Source: Thinopyrum elongatum (Eukaryota; Streptophyta; Magnoliopsida; Poales; Poaceae). From it: a DNA stretch of 64,000 nucleotides. The notes beneath the pieces were generated by a model, which did no database searches, was not told where the DNA came from, and saw only the letters and a program-made list of their open reading frames with translations. Below are positions 1 through 11,699 of the stretch, one piece after another. Position 1 is the stretch's first letter. Each line of letters begins with the position of its first letter. Position numbers and translations under genes: made by a program. The stretch spans positions 338,480,447 to 338,544,446 of the forward strand of contig CM022299.1 in assembly GCA_011799875.1 (NCBI GenBank), given 5' to 3'.

Positions 1-50
1 CACGTACAAAATTGACGGTATGCTTTGAGCAACTTGCATGTCCTATACTG

Positions 51-433
51 CTCCTGTTTGGATACTCTAACTTAGCTAGAGGTTAGACTAACTCATGACT
101 AACCCTGAACTAACTCTAGCCAAAGAGGTGTTTGGATGACAGGGTTAGATTGACAATAAATGCACTTGATGGAGAGAGAAAAGTGATTTTTCAATGGGCC
201 CCACGAGAACTAGCTCCAATTAGCACCACTTGGCTGGCGGGATAGAGAGAGAAAAGTAATTTTTTTAGTGGGCCCAATGAGAACTAGCTCCAATTAGCAC
301 CTCTTGGGTGGGATAGTTTTTTTTGTATGTTAGGTGCAACTTGCTCCAATCTAACCCTCATGTTTCGATACTTTAGGGCTATTTGAGCCCCAACTAGCTC
401 AAACTAACTCTAACCCATGGATCCAAACAGGGC
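51..433. mobile_element. hAT-like MITE, non-autonomous
   Basis: Both ends carry the inverted motif CCTGTTTGGAT: on the plus strand at about 53-63 and as its complement ATCCAAACAGG at 421-431. Both are followed inwards by CTAAC/TTAG-rich sequence. A CCTGTTTGGAT terminus is common in short grass hAT-type MITEs. No coding capacity is present. I cannot find a clean 8-bp target duplication (flanks differ), so the exact ends may be off by a few bases or the target copy has decayed. Confidence 0.55.
171..316. repeat. 73-bp direct duplication inside the MITE
   Basis: Two adjacent copies of a segment running from GAGAGAGAAAAGT through GAACTAGCTCCAATTAGCAC to GGGATA, starting at about 171 and about 244. 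They differ by scattered substitutions, so this is an old internal tandem duplication. Confidence 0.8.
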
Positions 434-434
434 C

Positions 435-488
435 AAAGTTAGCCTCGGAAAACGCATTAAGCCCTATATACATGGACAGACGGAGTAC
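435..488 (-). mobile_element. Stowaway/Mariner-like MITE end (fragment)
   Basis: Read on the minus strand, this starts TACTCCGTCTGTCC and continues into GGGCTTAATGCG and GAGGCTAACTTTGG. That is the arrangement of Triticeae Stowaway-like MITEs (TACTCCCTCCGT start). The inner end abuts the hAT-like MITE, which may have inserted into it. The other half is not recognisable at 1-50. The assignment rests on motif memory only. Confidence 0.45.
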
Positions 489-646
489 ATGATACTAGCA
501 AACGCTCACCATTAGTAGTAGTTCATTGGATGGTTTCGATTTTTGAATTGAGTAGTGCTAGTACACTTTGATGTGCTGCTACCGTCCAATATTCGCGTGT
601 GGTGGTTTCTAGAATAAAAAAGGAGGTAGTACTTACTATGGGAAAG

Positions 647-757
647 GTGAAGTGATGGTTGCTTCGCCCGAGCAACTTATTACTCTGGGAATATTGGAGT
701 ACCAGCGGATTCAACGAAGAGAGAAATGATGGTTGCTTCATCCGAGCAACTTACTGT
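647..757. repeat. 30-bp direct repeat, 74-bp spacing
   Basis: TGATGGTTGCTTC followed by CGAGCAACTTA occurs at 653 and again at 727, separated by unrelated sequence. The motif GAGCAACTT also appears near position 28. Function unknown. Confidence 0.7.
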
Positions 758-1600
758 GGCGAAGGTGGGGCTCTGTGATTTGACTGCTCACTAGTCATTA
801 TTACTGTGGTGCAATGACCGGGGAAAATCTCCCCTACAGTTGTGCGCTCAATATTGCTGCATGGCAGGTGGAGCCGGATGAAGGATGTCCCACATGTCGG
901 CGAAACTAAGTTGAATTGTTTCTGGCATTTCTATCAATCTTTCAGGATTTGTTTATATGTACGTATAATTTTCCAGCATAATGAAATTGTACTGTAATGC
1001 TATGAAGGTTTCAACTTTGGTTCCCGCAGAAAAAAAAGGTTTCAACTTAGGATTCATGTGTCCTCTTGCCTCAAGATTGTCTCGTTACAACATTCCATCA
1101 AATACAAATGAAACTACCATGGCTGCTAATGCATCTCAATGGTTCGCAGATCAGCGCCAATATTCACATCACAACTGAAGACAAAGTTGTGAGAAGGTGT
1201 ACAAATAAAGAAAAATATATAATTGATCGATGTTGTTCGTAGGCATGGCTCCAGTTCCTGGGCACAGTGTTCATTGGTTGGCAGCTAGTTTCACACAGCT
1301 CTGTAGCCAAGAAAGAGGTGTATGGAGGACACCACAATCTGATCATTTTGTGCAGTTCCACTAAAATCGAGCTGATCATCCCTGTTTACAAAGATATTCA
1401 GTCCGTGTGTTTACAATAATAGTGGAACTAGATGATGAAACACATAACACACACAAATAGAAGCCGATCACCTCTGCGATCTCTCTTTAGGACTAACTAC
1501 TTGTTGGACAAGATTAGGCACGGAGTTGGATGAGGAGGATAGCAAAACCAATCTCCCTTTCTGCAGTCCCCCGGAAATGTAAAAACGTTGCCCGTGTGAC

Positions 1601-1663
1601 ATTTTGGCGGAACTGCACAAAACACTCTTAAGAAAAAAGTGATTTGTGCAGTTCACCAAAAGG
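1601..1663. repeat. Imperfect inverted repeat (hairpin)
   Basis: GAACTGCACAAA at 1610-1621 is the exact complement of TTTGTGCAGTTC at 1643-1654. Pairing continues outwards imperfectly through TTTTGG(C/T)G, giving arms of about 25 bases around an A-rich loop. A third copy, TTTTGTGCAGTTCCAC, lies at about 1354-1369. Confidence 0.7.
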
Positions 1664-2543
1664 TCGCAATAGCAACGAGGTGAAATGGATAGCCATGTTT
1701 GCAAAAAGAGGTAGAAAGGAAACAATTACTGCCCAATAACAGGAGTTGAAGACACATACGCCGACAAAAAAGAAGCATATTCCATGTCATAAGGGAAAGA
1801 TAGCAGCATGGTGGTTTATCAAAAACGGTTTGAGGACGAGATTGCAAGATGGAAAGTACGCCGGCCGAGATACGTTTTAAGCAAAGAACTAAAGAAGATC
1901 CACATGCAGGATTTTCCACATGTAGCAACGTGGGAAGATGGGCAGTGGAGCAAAGGCGGAGGAAGCTATACCTGAGGGTCGTCGGGATGTAACTAGGAGG
2001 GCGCCGGCGGCCAGGATCTGCCCATACTGCGGCAACGAGCAAGTGGCAAAGGCCCTACCACACCGGAGCTTGGTCAGAGAGAACGGCGGGTATCGTAGAT
2101 CTGGACGTGCCGCCTCGACGCCATCGAACAGAGAAACGATGCACATCCTCCCTTTCCGTCGGTGGACGGGATGTGGCCGGATCAGTGACCAACGATGAGA
2201 GAGAGAGGCCACTGCCGCCTTGTGTGAGATAGTGTGACGAGAGACAAACCTCGGCAGGCAGGCTCCATTGTATATAGTGGAGCAGATTTCTTTTTTCCCG
2301 ATGACAATCATTTTATATTCTATACGTGCCATTGAGGAATATAACTTTATTTAATACTAACGCATCAAGTCGAACTTTGTTCCGTGTACGTGTGGTACAC
2401 GACCCTCCTTCGAGTAAACAACCGCTACACGCGTCAAATTATCACGTGGGCAGCCTTTTCATACAGAAATGAACTCCACCATGTACCTGCGCGGGTGTGG
2501 CTGGGAACGAGACGTGAGTACGTGCGTCGTGTGTGCACCTCTT

Positions 2544-4238
2544 TGATGTTTGCTTGAACTACGTCGGTATTTCCTCAAAGAGGAAGGGATGATGCAGCAC
2601 AGCAATGGTAGGTATTTCCCTCAGTGATGAGACCAAGGTTATCGAACCAGTAGGAGAACCAAGCAACACTACGTAAACAAACAACTGCACACAAAGAACA
2701 AATACTTGCAACCCGACGTGTTAAAGGGATTGTCAATCCCTTTCGGGTAACAGCGCCAGAAATTGGCGAATTGACGGGAGATAAATTGTAGTAGATTGGA
2801 TAAATAGATCGCGAATAAAATAAAGTGCAGCAAAATATTTTTGGGTTTTTAGAAATATAGATCTGAAAATAAAAGTGGCAAATAAATAAAAAGGCAAATA
2901 GCAAAATAGATCTGAAAATATATGATGAGAAAATAGACCCGGGGGGCCGTAGATTTCACTAGTGGCTTCTCTCGAGAAAAATAGCATACGGTGCGTAAAC
3001 AAATTACTGTTGGGCAATTGATAGAACTTCAAATAATTATTACGATATCCAGGCAATGATCATTATATAGGCATCATGTCCAAGATTAGTAGACAGACTC
3101 CTGCCTGCATCTACTACTATTACTCCACACATCGACCGCTATCCAGCATGCATCTAGTGTATTAAGTTCATGGAGAAATGGAGTAATGCAATAACAACGA
3201 TGGCATGATGTAGAAAAGATCTATTTATGTAGAAATAGACCCCATCTTGTTATCCTTAATAGCAACGATACATATGTGTCGGTTCCCCTTCTATCACTGA
3301 GATCAAGCATCGTAAGATCGAACCCATCACAAAGCGCCTCTTCCAATGGCAAGAAAAATCGATCTAGTTGGCCTAACTAAACCAAAGATTCGAAGAAGAA
3401 ATACGAGGCTATAAGTAATCATGCATATAAGAGATCAAAAGACTCAAATAACTTTCATGGATAAAAACATAGATCTGATCATAAACTCAAAGTTCATCGG
3501 ATCCCAACAAACACACCGCAAAAAGAATTACATCAAATAGATCTCCAAGAGACCATTGTATTGAGAATCAAAAGAGAGAGAGGAAGCCATCTAGCTACTA
3601 ACTACGGACCCGTAGGTCTACAATGAACTACTCACGCATCACCGGAGAGGTACCAATGAGGATGATGAACCCCTCCGTGATGGTGTCTAGATTGGATCTG
3701 TGGTTTCTGGAACTTGCGGTGGTTGGAATTGATTTTCGTCGACTCCCCTAGGGTTTCTAGAATATTGGGGTATTTGTAGAGCAAAGAGGCGGTGTGGGAG
3801 GCGGCCGAGGCGGGCACAACCCACCTGGGCGCACCTGGGCCCCCAGGCGTGCCTTGGTGGGTTGTGCTCCCCTCGGAGCCCCCCTCAGGTACGACCGAGG
3901 TGGGCACAACCCACCTGGGCGCGACTGGGCCCCCAGGCGCGCCCTGGTGGGTTGTGATCCCCTCGGAGCCCCCCTCAAGTACTTTCTTGGCCCAACTTGT
4001 GTCTTCTGGTCCAGAAAAATCACCAAAAAGTTTCGCTGCGTTTGGACTCCGTTTGGTATTGATTTCCTGTGAAGTAAAAAACAAGAAAAAAAAACAGCAA
4101 CTGGCACTAGGCACTATGTCAATAGGTTAGTCCCAAAAAATGATATAAAGTTGCTATAAAATGATTGTAAAACATCCAAGAATGATAATATAACAGCATG
4201 GAACAATGAAAAATTATAGATACGTTGGAGACGTATCA
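2544..4238 (-). repeat. 3' LTR of the Sabrina-type element
   Basis: About 1695 bp, starting TGATGTTTGC on the plus strand and ending GAGACGTATCA. It aligns along its whole length with 7811-9412. It is about 93 bp longer than its partner because of a 90-bp tandem duplication at 3807-3986. Confidence 0.92.
3807..3986. repeat. 90-bp tandem duplication inside one LTR
   Basis: Two head-to-tail copies of a segment with GGGCACAACCCACCTGGGCG, a GGGCCCCCAGGCG core and GGTGGGTTGTG, beginning at about 3811 and 3901. The partner LTR has one copy (about 9074-9155). Each copy is itself a near-palindrome, because CACAACCCACC pairs with GGTGGGTTGTG. Confidence 0.88.
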
Positions 4239-4256
4239 GCATCCCCAAGCTTAATT
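4239..4256 (-). other. Polypurine tract next to the 3' LTR
   Basis: On the minus strand the interior ends AAGCTTGGGGATGC directly before the LTR start TGATACG. This is the expected place and composition for the plus-strand priming site. Confidence 0.6.
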
Positions 4257-5559
4257 CCTGCTCATCCTCGAGTAGGTAAATGATAAAAACAGTATTTTTG
4301 ATGTGGAATGCTGCCTAAAATGTTCATCACATATTCTTTTCTTTGTAGCATGGACATTTGGACTTTTATATGATTCAAAGCAATAGTCTAGTTTTGACAT
4401 GAAGATTTCAATACTCAAGCATATCAACAAGCAACCATGTCTTTCAAAATATCAACACTAAAGCAAGTTATCCCTAGCCCATTATGCTCAATCATTGATC
4501 CATTCATGAAACACACTCGCAGATTAGCTACACCTAATGCTCAAGTATGATCATAGTGCCCCTTAGTTGGTGCTTTATTAGAGAAGATGGATACTCAAAA
4601 TAAAATAAAAATTGTATAAAGTAAAAGAAAAGCCCGTCGCAGAGGGAAGTAGGGATTTGTAGAGGTGCCAGAGCTCAAAGCGAAAAAAGTAAAGATAAAA
4701 CATTTTGGGTGGCATGCTTTTCCTGTCAACAAAAATGATGGAGTAGTTCCCAATACTTTCCATGCTAGATATATCATAGGCGTTTCCCAAACAGAAAAAT
4801 AAAGTTTATTCCTTTTTCCACCATACTTTCACATTCCACGGCTAACCGAATCCACGGGTGCCGTCCATACCAACACTTTCCAAGGAATTTATTATTTGAC
4901 AACATAAAGTAAATTCATTTTTCATTTCGGGACTGGGCATCCCTAATACCTTTGCCGTACTCTCGTGCAATGACAAGTGAATAAACACTCATCTTGAGAA
5001 TAACACATCTAGCATGGAAAAATATCAGCCACCCCCTACCGTTTCATGAGCGGTACGAGCACACAAAAGAGAAATTTATTTTGAAATTAGAGATGGCACA
5101 TACAAATTTGTTTAGAACGGCATGGAAATACCGCATATAGGTAGGTATAGTGGACTCATATGGCAAAACTGGTTTAAGGATTTTGGATGCACAAGTAGTG
5201 ATCATACTTAGTGCAAATGAAGGCTAGCATAAGATTGAGAAGCGTCCAACCAAGAAACGAAAAATCTCATAAGCGAGCATTAAGCATAACTAACACCGAA
5301 TAATGCGCCACAAGTAGGATGTAATTTCATTGCATGACTATTGACTTTCGTGCTTGCATAGGGAATCACAAACCTTAACACCAATATTCTTACTAAAGCA
5401 TAATTACTCATCAACATGACTCACATATTATATCAACATATCGCAAAACTATTACAAGGAATCAAGTTTATTTTGTCCAATGATCTTCATGAAAGTTTTT
5501 ATTATATCCCTCTTGAATATCTATCACTTTGGGAATAATTTCATTTGTTGCTTTTGATA

Positions 5560-5830
5560 GCTCAAACAAATCTAAGTGAAGAGCATGAGCATTAAATTTT
5601 CTTCTCTCAAAATAATTTAAGTGAAGCAAGAGAGAATTTCTAAATTTTTTTTACTAACTCTCAAATAAATCTAAGTGAAGCATGAGAGCATTTCTTCAAA
5701 AGTACTAAAGCACACCATGCTCAAAAAGATATAAGTGAAGCACTAGAGCAATTCCATAGCTCATAAAGATTTAAGAGAAGCATAGAGAGCAATTCTAACA
5801 AATCATGGCATAATTTTGGCTCTCTCAAAT
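5560..5830 (-). repeat. Degenerate TAAGTGAAGCATGAGAGCA repeats
   Basis: About five irregular copies of a 45-65 bp unit containing TAAGTGAAGCA and GAGAGCA lie in the noncoding 3' half of the interior (about 5574, 5616, 5668, 5730, 5767). The same repeats occur on the opposite strand at about 39350-39570 in the other Sabrina-type copy, so they belong to the family. Confidence 0.7.
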
Positions 5831-5975
5831 AGGTGTGTCCAGCAAGGATACTTGACTTAAAAAGAAAAGCAAAACAAGCAAAGACTCATATCATACAGGA
5901 CGCTCCAAGCAAAACTCATGATAACGAATAAAAATATAGCTCCAAGTAAAATACCGATGGTCGTTAGAAGAAATA

Positions 5976-5999
5976 GGGGATGCCACTCGTGGCATCCCC
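5976..5999. repeat. Perfect 11-bp hairpin in the Sabrina interior
   Basis: GGGGATGCCAC (5976-5986), a 2-base loop TC, then GTGGCATCCCC (5989-5999). A second, looser GGGGTGCC/GGGCATCCCC pair follows at about 6037-6058. Similar GGGGATGCC hairpins recur at about 35785-35870 in the other copy. Confidence 0.75.
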
Positions 6000-6715
6000 A
6001 AGCTTAGTTGCTTTTTCCTATTTTGGATAATAACTTGGGGTGCCATGGGGCATCCCCAATCTTAGGCTCTTCTTACTCCTTATTCCTTCATCCATTGTGA
6101 TCTCACCCAAAACTTGAAAACTTCAATCACACAAAACTCAACAAAACCTTCGTGAAATCCGTTAGTATAAGAAAGCAAATCACCAGTCTAAGTACTGTTG
6201 AAAACCCATTCATATTTTATTTTTGCATTATATCTACTGTATTCCAACTTTACTATGGCTCATACCCCCCAATACTAACCATAGATTCATCAAAATAAGC
6301 ACACAATGAAAAGAAAACAGAATCTGTCAAAAACAGAATAGTCTGTAGCAATCTGCATACTTCGTATACTTATGTAACTCCAAAAATTCTGAAAAATTAG
6401 GAAAACGTAGGAAATTTGTATATAAATCTTGTGTTGAAATTTCAGAATTTTTTCTCACTTCTGTGAATCCTAAAAATTATTTTACTGGACGCAAAAGTTT
6501 CTGTTTTCCAACAAGATCAAATCAACTATCACCCAACATGATCCCAAAGGCTTTGGTTGGTTCAAACACTAATTAAAACATAAAAACACAATAAAAACAG
6601 AGGCATAATTTTGCAAACACTCAAGAACAGAAAGAAAAATGCAAAAATACATTTTATTCATTGGGTTGCCTCCCAAGAAGCGCAATCGTTTTACGCCCCT
6701 AGCTAGGCATAAATT

Positions 6716-7549
6716 TTATTGATGCTCACAAGAAAGATAATAATTGAAATACAAAGAGAGCATCATAAACATGTGACAAGCACATTTAAGTCTAACATAC
6801 TTCCTATGCATAGTCATTTTATAAGGGAACAAATTGTCAAGACAAAAATAACCTAGCATATGCAAGGAAGGACAAAGAAACAATAGCAATCTCAACATGA
6901 CGAGAGGTAATTTAGTGACATGAAAATTTCTAAAACCATATTTTCCTCTCTCATAATAATTACATGTAGGATCATAATCAAATTCAATAATATAGATGTC
7001 AAATAAAATTTTCTTTTCATGATCCACATGCATGCAAAGTTGACACTCTTCCGAAATAGTGGGATTATTATCAAATAAAGTCATGACCTCTCCAAGCCCA
7101 CTTTTATCAAAAATTTCATAAGATTGATCACTCTCCAAATATGTGGGATTATTTTTACCTAGAGTTGACACTCTTCTGAACCCACTTTCAATATTATTGC
7201 AAACATATAAATTTTCAAGATCATAAGAATCATTATCACCCCAATCATGATCATTGCAATAAGTAGTGGACCTAGCAATATTAGCATCCCCAAGCTTGGG
7301 GTTTTGCATATTATTAGCATAATTGACATTAATAGAATTTATAATAACATCATTGCAATCATTCTTTTCATTCAAGGATCTATCATGAATCACTTTATAA
7401 ATTCCTTCGTTTAACACTTCATCACAATTTTCAGATTCATAAATCTCAAGCGAAACTTCATAAAGGTAATCTAGTGAACTCAATTAACTAGCAATTGGTT
7501 CATCATAATTGGATCTTTTGAAAATATTGTCAAGTGGATGAGGATTCAT
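6716..7549 (-). pseudogene. Sabrina-type ORF of unknown function, degenerate
   Basis: The only coding remnant of the element. It begins at an ATG at 7549 (Met-Asn-Pro-His-Pro-Leu). It meets an in-frame TAA just before the conserved Ser-Ser-Leu-Asp segment near 7483, then stays open for about 255 codons to 6716. It is acidic and rich in Asn and Asp, with recurring motifs such as NPTYLESDQSYEIFDKSG and EFDYDPTCNYYERGKYG. No zinc knuckle, protease or polymerase motif is visible. By position it corresponds to gag. Related sequences lie at 23764-24032 and 34398-35126 in the other copies, so the frame was once under selection or is at least shared by the family. Function not recognised. Confidence 0.7.
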
Positions 7550-7781
7550 ATCAATAGATTTTTAGCAAGCGAAGATGCAAGCAAATAGAAGGCACATGGT
7601 AACACAAGTAGAGATAGCAAACACGAGATCTGACGAGAAAAAGGCGAACGAAAAAGAGGGCGAATAAAACGGCAAATTTTTGTGAAGTGGGGGAGATGAA
7701 AATGAGAGGCAAATGGCAAATAATGTAAATTGCAAGGAGATGAGATTTGTGATTAGGAACCTGGTAGATGTTGATGATGTC

Positions 7782-7799
7782 TCCACGGCAACGGCGCCA
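7782..7799 (-). other. Primer-binding site (Asp-tRNA type)
   Basis: On the minus strand this reads TGGCGCCGTTGCCGTGGA, 11 bases downstream of the 5' LTR. It is the primer site typical of the Athila/Sabrina group, with T in place of G at one position compared with the usual TGGCGCCGTTGCCGGGGA. Confidence 0.85.
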
Positions 7800-7810
7800 G
7801 AAATTCCTTT

Positions 7811-9412
7811 TGATGTTTGCTTGAACTACGTCGGTATTTCCCCAAAGAGGAAGGGATGATGCAGCACAACAACGGTAGGTATTTCCCTCAGTGATGAGAC
7901 CAAGGTTATTGAACCAGTAGGAGAACCAAGCAACACTACGTAAACAACATCTGCACCCAAAGAACAAATACTTGCAACCTGACGTGTTAAAGGGGTTGTC
8001 AATCCCTTTCGGGTAACGGCGCCAGAAATTGGCAAATTGACGGGAGATAAATTGTAGTAGATTGGATAAATAGATCACGAATAAAATAAAGTGTAGCAAA
8101 ATATTTTTTGGATTTTAGAAATATAGATCTGAAAATAAAAGTGGCAAATAAATAAAAAGGCAAATAGCAAAATAGATCTGAAAATATATGATGAGAAAAT
8201 AGACTCGGGGGGCCGTAGATTTCACTAGTGGCTTCTCTCGAGAAAAATAGCATACGTCGGGTAAACAAATTACTGTTGGGCAATTGATAGAACTTCAAAT
8301 AATTATGACGATATCCAGCCAATGGTCATTATATAGGCATCACGTCCAAGATTAGTAGACCGACTCCTGCCTGCATCTACTACTATTACTCCACACTCGA
8401 CCGCTATCCAGCATGAATCTAGTGTATTTAGTTCATGGAGAAACAGAGTAATGCAATAAGAACAATGACATGATGTAGACAAGATCTATTTATGTAGAAA
8501 TAGACCCCATCTTGTTATCCTTAATAGCAACGATACATACGTGTCGGTTGCCCTTCTGTCACTGAGATCAAGCACCGTAAGATCGAACCCATCACAAAGC
8601 ACCTCTTCCCATGGCAAGAAAAATCGATCTAGTTCGCCTAACTAAACCAAAGATTCAAAGAAGAAATACGAGGCTATAAGTAATCATGCATATAAGAGAT
8701 CAAAAGACTCAAATAACTTTCATGGATAAAAACATAGATCTGATCATAAACTCAAAGTTCATCGGATCCCAACAAACACACCGCAAAAAGAATTACATCA
8801 AATAGATCTCCAAGAGACCATTGTATTGAGAATCAAAAGAGAGAGAGGAAGCCATCTAGCTACTAACTACGGACCCGTAGGTCTACAATGAACTACTCAC
8901 GCATCATCGGAGAGGCACCAATGAGGATGTTGAACCCCTCCGTGACGGTGTCTAGATTGGATCTGTGGTTTCTGGAACTTGCGGCGGCTGGAATTGATTT
9001 TCGTCGACTCCCCTAGGGTTTCTGGAATATTGGGGTATTTATAGAGCAAAGAGGCGGTGCGGGAGGCGGCCGAGGTGGGCACAACCCACCTGGGCGCGCC
9101 TGGGCCCCCAGGCGCGCCCTGGTGGGTTGTGCTCCCCTCGGAGCCCCCCTCAGGTACTTTCTTGGCCCAACTTGTGTCTTTTGGTCCAGGAAAAATCACC
9201 AAAATTTTTTGCTGCATTTGGACTCCGTTTGTTATTGATTTCCTGCGAAGTAAAAAACAAGCAAAAAACAGCAACTGGCACTGGGCACTATGTCAATAGG
9301 TTATTCCCAAAAAATGATATAAAGTTGCTATAAAATGATTGTAAAACATCCAAGAATGATAATATAACAGCATGGAACAATAAAAAATTATAGATACGTT
9401 GGAGACGTATCA
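7811..9412 (-). repeat. 5' LTR of the Sabrina-type element
   Basis: 1602 bp, ending GGAGACGTATCA on the plus strand and immediately followed by the target duplication CTCTT. It aligns with 2544-4238 apart from substitutions and the single-copy 90-bp segment. Confidence 0.92.
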
Positions 9413-9417
9413 CTCTT

Positions 9418-10740
9418 CTTTACGTGCAGGTACGTACGTGGGTGGGTGTGAGAGAGATGGTTTGTGCGAAACAGAGGCAATGTGTTGATGATATCTCAAA
9501 CAAAAAAATGTAACATATGCAATGTGTGTGAAACAGAGTCATGGATATATCATATATAGAGGGAGCGATCCATGAGAAGAGAGTGGAGGGATCATTGGCG
9601 TGAGATATCGATAGAATCGAAAACAGGGATGAAGTGTGTGGGTGCGCGATTGATAAAGAGTGCCATCGAATTTGTGTTTGCCCACGTCAAAGATACAGGG
9701 CTGCTGGCCTACTGGAATGTGAGAGGGCAGAGGTACAGTTTGTCTCTGTGGCATGGATACCTACCTACAATGTTTGACTATCGATGTGTGTGTGTGGGGG
9801 GGGGAGGGGGCAGAGACCTAACTATAGAGAGGTAGATCGACTGGTATATGTGTGGAGAAGGAGAGAGACCTAGCTATGTATTGAGGGAGATTGATCAGCA
9901 TCCATGCATATGTGTAGCAGAGGAATAAGGTTGGGAGATAGACAAAGGTAGAGTGTCGGAGGGTTGGTGATGGAGTTGCTTCTCACAAATGGTGGGAGAG
10001 GCCTGCTAGACAAACGGAGGGTACGAGTGCAATATCAATAAGAGAGGGGATGTCTGCCTGTCTATGCACGTGCGTGTGAGAGACGGGTCGGGAGGTATGC
10101 AAGGATGATGAGGGGGACGATATGGTTCTGGTAAGTAGACGTAACTACATAGGAAGATCAATTGTCGTGTGTCGGAGAAAGGGAGAGACATAACTAGTGA
10201 GGTACATCGATCGGTGCGTGTGGAAAAAGACTTATAGTCGACCTAGCTATATGTAGGGAGATCGGTAGGTATACATGCATGCATGTGTTAGAAGCAAATA
10301 AGGTCCGGAGAGACGGACATGGGGAGAGGGATGCAGCTAGGAGGTGGTGCGAGAGGCCTACTATACCGAGGGGGGGGGGGAGGAGTGTGCGAGTATGAGA
10401 TCGATGAAAAGAGGGGCGGGAGTGTGCACCTGCATGGAACCGTATTGGACATAGGGGGCATGGACGGTGAGAAGAGAAGAGGGAAAGTGTGTGTTTGTGG
10501 TAGGCACACTTGGCTAGAGAGGTATATCGACCGGTGTGTGTCGGAAAGAAGGAGCTGGGGGGCCTACACACACCGTGGGTGAACGACCTAATGAGAAATA
10601 ACGAATGTGCGCGGTGGAGGGGACACTGAGGGAGGGTGAGAGGGCGGCGGGCGTGTGCATGCACGAGAGAAAGTTAGCGCTAGCTACAAAGAGAAGAGGA
10701 TTGTGTGGGTGTAAAAGACGAACAGAGATCATAATTCATT
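9418..10740. repeat. Purine-rich degenerate repeat region
   Basis: The plus strand is strongly biased to G and A with GTGTG runs and G-runs at about 9795 and 10370. A long unit recurs: AGAGACCTAACTAT, then GGTAGATCGA, ATGCATGTGTTAGAAGC and AATAAGGT..GGAGA..GAC, starting at about 9812 and again at about 10184. A partial third copy begins near 10510 (GAGAGGTATATCGACCGG). Spacing is about 370 and 320 bp. No protein-like frame is credible here, because the open stretches follow from the skewed composition. Confidence 0.65.
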
Positions 10741-11669
10741 ATAAAAAAGTGGATTCGGATATTTGAAGAAGATATCATAGTGTTTTAAACCAAAGCATGC
10801 ATGAATATATATAATGGTGATACGCATGGTGTGGTTATGAACATGTTATACTACATATAATATATAGAACATTTATTTGAATTTGTGATAATGTGTGGCT
10901 TTTGCAGCTCAGGGCTAAATACTTGTCATAATGTAGGGGGCGGGGCACTATACTTAGTGTGATAAACACAGTGTACATATTAAACATGGTTTACATTATG
11001 AAGATCTTGTTAGTACATCAAATGTACTATTATTTGGAATCAACATCAAGTGTATTCAGAGTTTTGAATTCGAGTTCATATAGTACACATAGTTCATATC
11101 TATCTCTATAGTAATCATGTGGTGTGTTGTTAAGATAATATACGAATGATGGTTTAAGTTGGCAACAATCATGATTGTAGATTCTTATTCAAATAGAGAA
11201 GCGAATTCAAATTTAGTTTGAATTGCAGCGGTAGTATAGATATTTGGAATGCACTAAATTGTTCGTATGAGTAGGTTACTTGCATTATACAGCCAGCGAA
11301 AAAAATTTAATTGGACATAACATGGATTCATAGCTTTGAATAGCATTTGTACAGTAAAACAGGACAAGACTCTCTCTTTGTGTGGTGCGAATAGTTTTTT
11401 TTCTTTTTCTCATTGAGGGAAGTGCGAATTGATTTGGTACGTACATAATTGCACGTTAGGCTTGTCCCTAAAATTCAACCCACGCCTTGTTATCCCAAAA
11501 ATTCAGATATCGTGCTTCCAAAACTCGCGCCTTCACAACCCGCGCCTTGCTATCCTGAAATTACAACGCGCGCGAAAACTCCCTCCAGCTGCCAAATCCC
11601 GACACGCGAAATCCCCCTTCTAACCCTGAGTCGAAAGGGTCGCTAGTTCAAATCCGTGGGGGTACTTTT
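10741..11669. other. AT-rich region upstream of the CACTA gene
   Basis: AT-rich to about 11450, then a switch to GC-rich sequence with repeated CGCGCCTT..ACAACCCGCGCC. It is contiguous with the left edge of the duplicated unit, so it should be the 5' side of the same CACTA element. No CACTACAA terminus is seen, so the element is truncated or too diverged to recognise here. Confidence 0.4.
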
Positions 11670-11699
11670 GTAACACACCCTACATTTTGGACAAGCACG

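Larger units (their letters stand above)
489..2538. other. Low-copy flanking DNA without a supported gene
   Basis: No recognisable protein domain on either strand. About 1930-2250 is richer in G and C, and its minus strand has a TATA-like CTATATACAATGG upstream of a short open stretch (about 2280 downwards). This could be the remains of a minus-strand gene end, but no frame resembles a known family. The segment is continuous with 9418 onward; the Sabrina-type element has split the two parts. Confidence 0.5.
2544..9412 (-). mobile_element. Complete Sabrina-type LTR retrotransposon (non-autonomous)
   Basis: A full element on the minus strand: 5' LTR 7811-9412, primer site just inside it, a short interior of about 3.6 kb with one degenerate reading frame, polypurine tract, and 3' LTR 2544-4238. 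It is bounded by a perfect 5-bp target duplication, CTCTT, at 2539-2543 and 9413-9417. The LTRs begin TGATACGTCTCC and end ..CATCA on the element strand. There is no protease, reverse transcriptase, RNase H or integrase, so it must have moved with enzymes supplied in trans. The family name comes from the LTR start and the Asp-tRNA-type primer site of the Athila lineage; WHAM or a sister family is the alternative. Confidence 0.9.

Noticed and set aside
1889..2332. 147-codon minus-strand frame
   Set aside because: No domain or family resemblance and no splice or start context that decides it. It may be a gene remnant but cannot be supported as a CDS.
9539..10732. Several proline/serine/histidine-rich minus-strand frames
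   Set aside because: A consequence of the purine-rich plus strand (CT-rich complement has few stops). No domain is visible.
11625..11665. tRNA-like T-arm GCTAGTTCAAATCCGTGG
   Set aside because: It resembles a B box, but no acceptor, D or anticodon arms can be folded around it.
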